A stretch of DNA of 64,000 nt from the NCBI RefSeq assembly GCF_049801095.1, contig NZ_JBNAGH010000004.1:1-64000 (forward strand). Reading direction: 5' to 3'. This document shows, piece after piece, positions 45,443 through 52,831 of the stretch. Position 1 is the first letter of the stretch, and every line of letters begins with the position of its first letter. The position numbers and the translations under genes are program-made. The stretch comes from Dinoroseobacter sp049801095. GTDB lineage: Bacteria > Pseudomonadota > Alphaproteobacteria > Rhodobacterales > Rhodobacteraceae. The notes beneath the pieces are model-generated. The model had not been told where the DNA came from. It worked only from the letters and a program-made list of their open reading frames with translations, and ran no database searches.

Positions 45443-46707
45443 CGTCCCCTCCGCGCCTTCGGACTGGCCCAGCCGAGCCAGATGGCCGCTGTCCAGGTGA
45501 AATCCTTGCCCCCTGCCGGGGCGCCGGTCAGCGGGTCGAAATACTCCGCAAACCCGTTGCCCGCGATCAGCCGCGCGGTGGAGGCGCGCAGCTCTGCGCC
45601 CTCGGGCCGCCCGGCGTCATCAAGCCCCATGGCGATCAGCATGTTCATCATTGCCCAGGTCGGCCCCCGCCAATAGCGCTTGGGCTCAAAGGCCGGGCTC
45701 TCGGGGTCGTGGCTCGCCACACCGAACTGCACCTTGGACTGGACCCGGGCATAGGCTTGGGCGGTGGTCTTGGGATCGACCCCGGCATACCAGCAGAGGA
45801 AGGCCGCGTTGCTCACCGCATCGGCCCAGTCCCCCGTCACCGTATCGCGGCAGTCATAGGCCCCGAGGCGCGCGTTCCACAGGGTCTCGGCACCGGCTTC
45901 CAGCTGCGCGATCCAATCGGGCAGCGGGCTTGTGTCGAGCCCCAGCGCCTCGCCCAGCCACATCAGGTCCCGATGGGCGCGCAGCAGCGTGAAATGCATG
46001 GTCGGATCGGCCATGCGGAACGGGTTCACCTCGCGCAGATGCGCCTGATCCCAGCCACAATCGTGGCCCTGCTTCACGAGCCAGAGATAGCGGTCGTAAT
46101 CGGCCTTTTTCGGGCGCATGCTCGGGTCCACATGGCCCGTATCGCGTCGTTCATAGGGCGCGATGCCGCTCGGATCGATCCGCGCGAGCGGGCCGTCCCA
46201 ATCCGGGGCATTGTCGCGCCCGGCCTCCCAAGGATGGGTCAGGCAGACCGCGTCCCGGTCCAGCCGCCAGTCCATGAACCAGCGATGCCAGGCGATGAAT
46301 TTCGGATAGAGCGCGCGCATCCGTTCGGCCCCCGCATGCGGGTCGAGCTCATAGACCAGCCGCGCCATGGTCGCCGCAATCGCGGGCTGGCTGATCCCCG
46401 ACGAGGGCACCGGCCCCACCCCGCCCCAGATATCCGGGCCGGGGAAATAGCTCGGATCGACCTTGTGGAACTGGATATGGGGCACCATCCCGTCGGGCCA
46501 TTGCCCTGCCATGAGCACCTCCAGCTCGCGCCAGCCGCGATCCAGATCGAACATCGCGTAACCATAGGCGGCAAAGGCGCTGTCCCAGTTCCACTGATAG
46601 GGATAGAGCCCGGCGGTCGGCACGGAATATCCGCCCCGGTCATTCATCCGCAGGATGCGCTCGGCTTCGGCGTCCAGCGCATCCACATCCATCGATAGAT
46701 CCTTCAT
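45430..46707 (-). CDS. GH63/MGH1-like glycoside hydrolase
   Basis: 425-residue (alpha/alpha)6-barrel enzyme of the mannosylglycerate/glucosylglycerate hydrolase-like group. The conserved YPYQWNWDSAFAAYGYA (near residue 36) carries the proposed acid Asp; GQWPDGMVPHI, ISQPAIAATMAR and YWRGPTWAMMNML further match the family. It has no signal peptide, so it acts on the imported glycoside in the cytoplasm. It is coupled to the malG-like gene by a 4-base overlap. The exact substrate, perhaps glucosylglycerol, glucosylglycerate or mannosylglycerate, is inferred only from family and context. Confidence 0.85.
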   Translation of the reverse strand: MKDLSMDVDALDAEAERILRMNDRGGYSVPTAGLYPYQWNWDSAFAAYGYAMFDLDRGWRELEVLMAGQWPDGMVPHIQFHKVDPSYFPGPDIWGGVGPVPSSGISQPAIAATMARLVYELDPHAGAERMRALYPKFIAWHRWFMDWRLDRDAVCLTHPWEAGRDNAPDWDGPLARIDPSGIAPYERRDTGHVDPSMRPKKADYDRYLWLVKQGHDCGWDQAHLREVNPFRMADPTMHFTLLRAHRDLMWLGEALGLDTSPLPDWIAQLEAGAETLWNARLGAYDCRDTVTGDWADAVSNAAFLCWYAGVDPKTTAQAYARVQSKVQFGVASHDPESPAFEPKRYWRGPTWAMMNMLIAMGLDDAGRPEGAELRASTARLIAGNGFAEYFDPLTGAPAGGKDFTWTAAIWLGWASPKARRGRWAA

Positions 46708-47918
46708 CCCTTCACCGATCCGGCCGTCAGGCCCTTGGTCATGAACCGCTCCAGCCCGAGGAAAATCGCCATGATCGGCACGGTCGCGATGACCGCCCCC
46801 GCCATCAGGTGCTGGCGCGGGATCTCCGAGCTGTTGAGGCTGGCAATGCCCCGTGTGAGCGTGAATTTCGACGGGTCATCCAGCAGCATGAAGGCCAAAA
46901 GGAACTCGTTCCAGGCGATCATGAAGACATAGAGGCTGACCGAGGCCAGCGCCGGAAGCGCCAGCGGCAAGGTGATCTTCCAGATCACCTGCAACCGGTT
47001 GAGCCCGTCCATAAGCCCCGCCTCCTCAACCTCTGCAGGAAGGCCCCGGAAATAGCCCTGCAGCATGTAAAGCGCCACGGGAATGGTCGTCACCGGATAG
47101 ATCAGCACGATGCCAAAGATCGTGTTCCGCAGCCCGGTGACGGAAAAGGCGATATAGATCGGCAGGGCCAGCACGATCATCGGCACCATATAGATCAGAA
47201 GGATCGAGCGCGAAAACGCCGCCCGCCCGGCAAAGCGCAGCCGCGCCACCGCATAGGCCCCGGGGATCGAGAAGGCGAGCGTGATCAGCACCGTCAGCAC
47301 CGAGACAAAGAAGGAGGTCCAGAGATAGGTGCCGAAATTGAACTGGCCGAAAAGCTCCGTATAGGAGCGAAAGAGATCCCAGCCCTGGCTCAGATCCAGC
47401 GAGAAATCGAGCGGGTTTTGCAACAGCGCCTGCTGGGATTTCAGACTGGTCATCACCATCACGTAGAAGGGGATGATGACGATGGCGGTGAAGAAGATAT
47501 AGCCGAACCCCGTCAGGAACCGGATCACCGCCGCCTCGAACTCATGGCGATTGAGCGCGCCCGCGGGCACCTCATGGAGGATCGCCGCCATGGACCAGAC
47601 GAAGATCCCCGCCAGCGCCAAGGCCGCAAAGCCCCGCGCCCCAAGGCTCACCCCCTCGCCCATGACCAGCGGCCCGATCCCGACCAAGACCAAAGCGACC
47701 AGCGCGATCGCCGCGCCGCCCTGGACCACCCGGTCGCCCGCCCGCAATGGCAAAAGCGCCCCAATCGCCGCCCCCCAGATCAGCGAGAGCAGGATCGCCG
47801 GCTTGAACGGATCGCCCGTGGCAAAGGACATGGTCACCGCCACGGTGGTCGACAGAACCGCCATCCAAAGCGCGCCCAGAACCGGGCCCGTCACAAGGCC
47901 GTGCCAGAACATCTTCAC
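46704..47918 (-). CDS. Carbohydrate ABC importer permease (MalG type) with N-terminal extra helices
   Basis: 404-residue permease, longer than the usual ~280. Residues ~1-130 form about four extra hydrophobic segments (for example GALWMAVLSTTVAVTM and AALALAGIFVWSMAAI). The MalG-like core follows from ~135, with the coupling loop EEAGLMDGLNRLQVIWKITLP and the C-terminal FMTKGLTAGSVKG. The GTG start at 47918 is preceded by GAGGAGGG from the intergenic repeat. It pairs with the MalF-like permease at 48004. Confidence 0.9.
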   Translation of the reverse strand: MKMFWHGLVTGPVLGALWMAVLSTTVAVTMSFATGDPFKPAILLSLIWGAAIGALLPLRAGDRVVQGGAAIALVALVLVGIGPLVMGEGVSLGARGFAALALAGIFVWSMAAILHEVPAGALNRHEFEAAVIRFLTGFGYIFFTAIVIIPFYVMVMTSLKSQQALLQNPLDFSLDLSQGWDLFRSYTELFGQFNFGTYLWTSFFVSVLTVLITLAFSIPGAYAVARLRFAGRAAFSRSILLIYMVPMIVLALPIYIAFSVTGLRNTIFGIVLIYPVTTIPVALYMLQGYFRGLPAEVEEAGLMDGLNRLQVIWKITLPLALPALASVSLYVFMIAWNEFLLAFMLLDDPSKFTLTRGIASLNSSEIPRQHLMAGAVIATVPIMAIFLGLERFMTKGLTAGSVKG

Positions 47919-47926
47919 GGGCTGCC

Positions 47927-47961
47927 CTCCTCATTGTTCCCGAAATACTCCCGCCGGAGGC
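47927..47961 (-). repeat. GGAGTATTT-N-GGAACAATG element carrying a Shine-Dalgarno
   Basis: On the minus strand the element reads GCCTCCGGCGGGAGTATTTC then GGGAACAATGAGGAG, ending 9 bases from the permease GTG. A nearly identical copy lies at 52735-52770. Confidence 0.7.
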
Positions 47962-48003
47962 CCGCGTCGCAGACGCGCCAAACCGGTCGCCACTGGCGCG
48001 CGG

Positions 48004-49254
48004 TCACAGCCCTTCCTCCCGACTGATGAAGCGGAAAAACAGGACCGAGAACAGCAAAAGACAGGCGAAAATCACCACGGCGACCGCCGCCCCGGCGCCG
48101 ATGTTGCTCACGGCGAAGGCCTGCTCATAGACATTCACGGTTAGGGTCCGCGTCCCCGCATTGCCCCCGGTCAGCAGGAAGATGTCGTCGAACTTGTTGA
48201 AGGTCCAAATGAAGCGCAGCAGGAACAATACCGACAGGATCCCCAAGAGCATGGGCAGGCTCAGATACCAGAACTTCTGGAACGGCGACGCGCCGTCCAT
48301 ATCGGCGGCCTCATACATATCCGTATCGATGCTCTGCATCCGCGCAAGAATGAACAGGAACGACAGCGGGAAGTACCGCCAGATCTCGAACACCGTCACC
48401 ATGATCAGGGCAAGCGGACGCTGCCCGAAGAAATTGATCGCCTCATCTGTGACACCCATCTGGATGAGCAGCGCATTGGCCGAGCCCGAAAACGGATCAA
48501 ACAGCGTGACCCAGGTGAAGGCCACGGCGATCACCGGCGCGACATAGGGGAAGAGGTAAAGCCCCCGCAGGATCCCCTGCCCCTTGAACGACTTATTGAG
48601 TAGCATCGCCGCAAAAAGCCCGAAGAGCAGCGCGCCGAGCGTGCCGAACACCGTGTAGAAGATCGTCACCCAGAGGACCTCGACGAACTCGTCGCCATCA
48701 AAGACCCGCGCGAAATTCTCCAGCGTGAACTCTGCATTGGTCAGAATGCTGTCGCCGGTCCCGGTGATCACGGGCAGGCCGCTCTCCACGGCCTCCTCGG
48801 CACTGTCTTCATCCACCCCATCGGCCAGGGTCACGGGCAGGCGGATCCGCTCATTGAACCCGCCGGGAATATCGCCAAACACGCAGCGCAGGACGCTGCC
48901 GTCCAGCGTACAGGGCTCCGGCGGTGGTCCGACAAGCTGTACCTCGGGCGGGAGCGTATCGCTCAGCGCCACATCCGCGACGGATTTCTCCTGGCTGGAG
49001 TTCCGCACCCGGTACTCGATCCGCAGGTTGTCCCCGGAGCCCCGCAGGCTCTCGCGGACAATCGGCGCCGTGGGGCGCAGATCGGCGAGCCCGACCGGTT
49101 TGAAACTGATCCAGAAGATCGCCAGCAGCGGCAGGATCACCACCAGCGAGACGCTGATCACCGTGGGCAGCAAGAGCCCCCAGGCGAGACGCGCCTCGCG
49201 ACGCTGCAAGGCACCCCGCCCGGTGGGCGGCGTGGGGTTGGGCGTGTCAGTCAT
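48004..49254 (-). CDS. Carbohydrate ABC importer permease (MalF type) with DUF11-like periplasmic insertion
   Basis: 416 residues. After the first membrane segment (residues ~25-48) comes a ~130-residue periplasmic loop. Its section DNLRIEYRVRNSSQEKS, VALSDTLPPEVQLVG, CTLDG and LRCVFGDIPGG follows the strand pattern of the bacterial DUF11/surface-protein beta-sandwich. The permease core resumes at about residue 165 (VLWVTIFYTVFGTLGALL) with coupling loop YEAADMDGASPFQKFWYLSLP. E. coli MalF also has a large folded periplasmic P2 loop that contacts the binding protein; here an apparently unrelated domain may do that job. Start 49254 chosen by composition. Confidence 0.88.
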   Translation of the reverse strand: MTDTPNPTPPTGRGALQRREARLAWGLLLPTVISVSLVVILPLLAIFWISFKPVGLADLRPTAPIVRESLRGSGDNLRIEYRVRNSSQEKSVADVALSDTLPPEVQLVGPPPEPCTLDGSVLRCVFGDIPGGFNERIRLPVTLADGVDEDSAEEAVESGLPVITGTGDSILTNAEFTLENFARVFDGDEFVEVLWVTIFYTVFGTLGALLFGLFAAMLLNKSFKGQGILRGLYLFPYVAPVIAVAFTWVTLFDPFSGSANALLIQMGVTDEAINFFGQRPLALIMVTVFEIWRYFPLSFLFILARMQSIDTDMYEAADMDGASPFQKFWYLSLPMLLGILSVLFLLRFIWTFNKFDDIFLLTGGNAGTRTLTVNVYEQAFAVSNIGAGAAVAVVIFACLLLFSVLFFRFISREEGL

Positions 49255-49319
49255 GGGGCACCGCTCCGAGGCTAGATCGGGGCGCCCCGCAAAGGCGGGA
49301 CGCCGCACGCATCGTCAGA

Positions 49320-50681
49320 TCAGTTGATCTCGGACAGCGCGTCGTTCATGGCCGCAACAGCCGCCGCCGCATCGACCTCACCATCGATATACTGACGCAC
49401 GATCCGGTTGATCGCCTGGCTGTTGATCATCTTGGAGGCCAGCGACAGCTGTCCCTCCGCCACGCCCCAGCGCTGCGCCACGTCGAGCCCGCCGACGATC
49501 TCGTCGATCATCCGCGCGTCATAAAGATCGCCGAGCGGTGCCTTGCGATCCACCCCGACAGGCAGTTTCGACCAGGCGTCGGTGAATTTCGTGGGCTCCT
49601 CCGCCGTGCCCTTGCGAACCGGGAACTTGCCCTCGGGCGCGATGCTGAGCGTTTGCGTATAGCCCTCATCGACCGAGAACTTCACGAACTCCATGGCCGC
49701 ATCCGTATCCGCATCATTGGTGATGCCGAAATAGCGGATATCCCCCCAGGCCGCGCCATCGGGGTTCGACGGACCGGAGAAGTTCGTCACAATCCCGGTC
49801 AGGCTCGCCAGCTCCGAGCTGGTCGGGTCATCATTGATCGTGGGCGGCGCGCTGTCGCGCAGACCGGCCAGCTCATCAAGGATGAAGGGCGACCAGATGA
49901 TCATCGCCGCCTGCCCCGCGAAATAGAGCTCGCGCGACTGCTTCCAGTACAGCTCACCCGGAGGGGACGCCTCGGCAATCGCCTTGTAGAAATCGAGCAC
50001 TTCGGTGGTCGCGGCCACATCCAGCGGTGCAAAACCGTCATCATCCACCGGGCTCACACCGTTGGCGAGGAAGACATGCTCCAGCACCTGAGACATGAAA
50101 TTCTCGTCCACCTTGGTGGCGGCGACGAAGCCATACATCTCCGGCGGGTTGTGCAGCTTTTCGAGCGCGGCGGTCACATTGGCAAAGGAGGTCGGCGCCT
50201 CCAGCCCCATCTCTTCGAACTTGTCCTTGCGGTAGACCACCATCTGGGTCCAGCCATCCACGGGCACCGAGGCAACCCCATCGCCGGTCGAGGCCATGGC
50301 CAGCGCACCGGGCGCAAAGGTCCCCTCGCCCAGATCCTCGACCACTTCGCTGGCCGCATCCGTGTCGAGAATACCCGCCTCGGCCCAGGGCAGCGCATAT
50401 TGCAGGGTGTGATAGATCACGTCCGGAAGATCGCCCGCTGCAAAGGCGGCCGTCGCGCGGGTGCCCAGATCGCTTTCGGTCACGGGGATCACTTCAACGG
50501 CGGTGCCGGTCTGCGCTTCGAACTGCGCGGCCATCTCCTGCTGCTTGGCAAGGCGCTCGGGCTGCTCTTCGGTGGTCCAGAACCGAATGGTGTCCGCCTG
50601 CACGGCACCTGCGGTCAGGGCCAGCCCCATGGCGGCCCCCAGCATCAGGCGTCCGGTTTTTGTGGTCACGTGATAAGACAA
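49320..50681 (-). CDS. Carbohydrate ABC importer substrate-binding protein
   Basis: About 453 residues from a TTG start that lies 5 bases after GGGAGGA; a GTG four codons later is the alternative. Signal peptide residues ~10-30 (ending GAVQA). The mature protein begins DTIRFWTTEEQPERLAKQQ, typical of family 1 sugar-binding proteins (MalE/UgpB); the pocket region DLPDVIYHTLQYALPWAEAG and the hinge strands follow. First gene of the carbohydrate operon. A 12-bp palindrome lies just upstream. Confidence 0.9.
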   Translation of the reverse strand: MSYHVTTKTGRLMLGAAMGLALTAGAVQADTIRFWTTEEQPERLAKQQEMAAQFEAQTGTAVEVIPVTESDLGTRATAAFAAGDLPDVIYHTLQYALPWAEAGILDTDAASEVVEDLGEGTFAPGALAMASTGDGVASVPVDGWTQMVVYRKDKFEEMGLEAPTSFANVTAALEKLHNPPEMYGFVAATKVDENFMSQVLEHVFLANGVSPVDDDGFAPLDVAATTEVLDFYKAIAEASPPGELYWKQSRELYFAGQAAMIIWSPFILDELAGLRDSAPPTINDDPTSSELASLTGIVTNFSGPSNPDGAAWGDIRYFGITNDADTDAAMEFVKFSVDEGYTQTLSIAPEGKFPVRKGTAEEPTKFTDAWSKLPVGVDRKAPLGDLYDARMIDEIVGGLDVAQRWGVAEGQLSLASKMINSQAINRIVRQYIDGEVDAAAAVAAMNDALSEIN

Positions 50682-51071
50682 TGTATCCTCCCATGGATCG
50701 TTTTTTGTCTCGAGACACTGCAATTCGGGAAACAGAAGCGTCGTCTGCGAACCATTGTCGATCAAAACCGTTGCAAGCCTGTTGCAGACTTCAACTTGTC
50801 CAAGAAATGGCCCGGGCTCCCCTCCCGATCACAATCATGCCTCCTGTGCGACACACTGTCCGTCCAAACCGTTTTGAGCAAGGGTTTTTTCCGGGCGCTC
50901 TGCCCCGCGGAACTGCCCAAATCCTAAGCAGTTTTGAAACGCTTAAAAGGAGCTCTAAGCAATTTGAGGTTAATTTGCGAAATTTTTGAAAAGATTTCGC
51001 GCGGTTTGTGGTAACATATCTTTGCGGGGCTAGAGTTTTTAAAGACCCCGCGTGTGTGAGTGGAGAGTAAA
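50682..51071. other. 390-base intergenic region upstream of the carbohydrate operon
   Basis: It contains the palindrome at 50706-50717, repeated GTTGCA words near 50771-50786, and an AT-rich block (50921-51000). In that block CTAAGCA occurs twice (50924-50930 and 50955-50961). A 6-bp GCGGGG/CCCCGC hairpin lies in the leader of the small ORF at 51072. No RNA gene recognised. Confidence 0.5.
50706..50717. promoter_or_regulatory. 12-bp palindrome upstream of the sugar-binding protein gene
   Basis: TGTCTCGAGACA is perfectly self-complementary and lies 25-36 bases before the TTG start. Candidate repressor site; no regulator of this operon is encoded nearby. Confidence 0.45.
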
Positions 51072-51191
51072 ATGCAAGATCAAGATCAAACCCCGACACC
51101 GACATCCGCCCCCCGTCCGAGCGCCCCGCCGGCCTCCGGTGGGCAAGCCGAGAAGCCGCCCTTCCGCTTCACGGACTGGGCCAGCATCTGA
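51072..51191 (+). CDS. Small proline-rich protein, 39 residues
   Basis: Short ORF MQDQDQTPTPTSAPRP... ending FRFTDWASI. A well-spaced GGAGAG lies 6-11 bases upstream and a small hairpin precedes it, so translation is likely. The N-terminal half is Gln/Pro/Thr low complexity; the C-terminal PFRFTDWASI looks like a short ordered motif. I do not recognise it. Its leader is AT-rich, unlike the surroundings, so a promoter is probable. Confidence 0.5.
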   Translation: MQDQDQTPTPTSAPRPSAPPASGGQAEKPPFRFTDWASI

Positions 51192-51307
51192 GCCCCCCCT
51201 TCTGAACAATCGGCACGCAGGCGCGGCGCCTGACCGGCCCGGCCCGCGTTTGCCGATGCGGTCGGTTCCGGCTTTTCTCGGGCCACGGGCGCGGCTAGGT
51301 TGCCGCC

Positions 51308-51643
51308 ATGCCAGAGCCCCTGACATCTGTTCGAAATATCGGCCCCGCCATGGCCGACGCCCTAAGCGGCGTCGGGATCACGGATGCGGAGATGCTCCAT
51401 GATCTGGGACCGGATGCGGCTTATCTACGGCTGCTCAATGGTGGGTCGCGCCCGCATTTCATCGCCTATTACGCGCTCGTCATGGGGATGCAGGGGCGTC
51501 CCTGGAATGATGCCAAGGGCAAGGAAAAAGACGCGCTGCGCGTGCGCTTTGACGGGCTCAAGGCCCTGTGCCAGCCCGAGGTCATCCCGGGAATTGAACG
51601 GATTCTCGATGAAATCGGCGTGCGCCCGGCGCGCAGCGGCTAG
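51308..51643 (+). CDS. TfoX C-terminal domain protein
   Basis: 111-residue protein matching the TfoX/Sxy C-terminal (helix-hairpin-helix) domain: VRNIGPAMADALSGVGITDAEML, then the YLRLLNGGSRPHFIAYYALVMGMQGRPWND block. TfoX in gammaproteobacteria regulates competence; solitary C-domain proteins here are uncharacterised and may bind nucleic acid. Its last 4 bases overlap the convergent lipoprotein gene. Confidence 0.88.
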   Translation: MPEPLTSVRNIGPAMADALSGVGITDAEMLHDLGPDAAYLRLLNGGSRPHFIAYYALVMGMQGRPWNDAKGKEKDALRVRFDGLKALCQPEVIPGIERILDEIGVRPARSG

Positions 51644-52032
51644 CCCGCCCGGGGCACAACGCCGCCGGCGATCTGCGCGCAATGCAGCGGCGCGATCTGC
51701 GTATCGATCAGGAGCTGCTTGGTCTTGCTCCGCTTCCCTTTCATCTCGAACCGCACATAGAAGGGCGTAAAGCCGGAAAAGCTGCCCTTGGGCGCCAACG
51801 CATTCACCGACCCGCAAATCACCGTATCGCCCTCCGCCGTGAGGTAGGCCCGATCCATCCGGTAAAAGGACGAATCCGGGTGATGCAGCCCCTCATCCAC
51901 CAGAGACTGGGCTTGCAGGCGCGTGGCATTGTCCAGCGGAACCTGCCGCGCGAGGATATCCGGGCTGCCACCGCCGCCACAGGCCGCAAGCCCGAGCGCC
52001 GCGCCAAGCACGAACAGGATTGATCTGCGCAT
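51640..52032 (-). CDS. Predicted lipoprotein
   Basis: 130 residues. MRRSILFVLGAALGLAACGGGG carries a lipobox (LAAC) followed by a Gly linker, so it is probably membrane-anchored. The globular part (RMDRAYLTAEGDTVICGSVNALAPKG and FTPFYVRFEMKGK) is predicted beta-rich and has two conserved-looking Cys. No known family recognised. Start 52032 is preceded by GGAGAGGTGG. Confidence 0.7.
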   Translation of the reverse strand: MRRSILFVLGAALGLAACGGGGSPDILARQVPLDNATRLQAQSLVDEGLHHPDSSFYRMDRAYLTAEGDTVICGSVNALAPKGSFSGFTPFYVRFEMKGKRSKTKQLLIDTQIAPLHCAQIAGGVVPRAG

Positions 52033-52113
52033 CTCCACCTCTCCTTTCCGGGGATCACCCAGGGGAACCATGGAAATACGGCCCCAACACGACGTGACCG
52101 GGGCGGCGCCATG

Positions 52114-52140
52114 AAAAAAGGCCGCCCCCCGGGCGGCCTT
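52114..52140 (-). terminator. Rho-independent terminator of ndk
   Basis: On the minus strand a perfect 10-bp stem (52131-52140 with 52118-52127) and a 3-base loop are followed by a T6 tract, 25 bases after the ndk stop. Confidence 0.88.
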
Positions 52141-52164
52141 CCAACAACTCGCGATCCGGAGGGC

Positions 52165-52587
52165 TTAGCCGACCAGTTCGATCCCGGCGAAGAAATAGGC
52201 GATCTCTTCGGCAGCGGTCTCCGGCGCGTCGGAGCCGTGGACGGAGTTTTCACCCACGCTCTGGGCGAACTCGGCACGGATGGTGCCCGGGGCCGCATCG
52301 GCAGGGTTGGTGGCGCCCATGACTTCGCGGTTCTTGGCGATGGCGTCTTCCCCTTCAAGCACCTGAACGATCACCGGCTCGGAGGCCATGAACTCGCAGA
52401 GCTCGTCATAGAAAGGACGCTCCTTGTGCACGCCGTAGAACACGCCGGCCTGCGCCTTGGTCATGTGGATGCGCTTCTGCGCAACGATCCGCAGCCCGGC
52501 CTCTTCGAACTTGGCGTTGATCTTGCCGGTCAGGTTCCGCTTGGTGGCGTCGGGTTTGATGATCGAAAATGTGCGCTGAATGGCCAT
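52165..52587 (-). CDS. ndk: Nucleoside diphosphate kinase
   Basis: 140-residue enzyme that moves phosphate from ATP to other nucleoside diphosphates through a phospho-His intermediate. RTFSIIKPDATKRN forms the start, the active-site His is at residue 117 in NSVHGSDAPETA, and the length equals the family standard. Monocistronic with its own terminator; GGAGCGAG precedes the ATG. Confidence 0.97.
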   Translation of the reverse strand: MAIQRTFSIIKPDATKRNLTGKINAKFEEAGLRIVAQKRIHMTKAQAGVFYGVHKERPFYDELCEFMASEPVIVQVLEGEDAIAKNREVMGATNPADAAPGTIRAEFAQSVGENSVHGSDAPETAAEEIAYFFAGIELVG

Positions 52588-52734
52588 GGGACTCGCTCCT
52601 TGGATGTCATCTTTAGGGTCATGGTGGCGGGCAGCCCGCCGGACACTCGCGCGCCGCCTAACACGGCCCGGGCAAGTTGAAAAGACGTTCTTGCGCAGCA
52701 GCCAGCACCCGGCCTGACCCGGCGCGCGCGCCCT

Positions 52735-52770
52735 CTCCTCATTGTTCCTGAAATACTCCCGCCGGAGGCG
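52735..52770 (-). repeat. GGAGTATTT-N-GGAACAATG element
   Basis: Near-identical to the copy at 47927-47961 over about 34 bases. On the minus strand it ends GGAACAATGAGGAGAGGG, but no annotated gene starts directly after it; ndk begins about 150 bases on. Confidence 0.7.
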
Positions 52771-52831
52771 TCCCGCCCGCACCCCACGCGCCCCCGTTGA
52801 CAGGGCGCGCAAACCTCGCCACATCCCCCTC

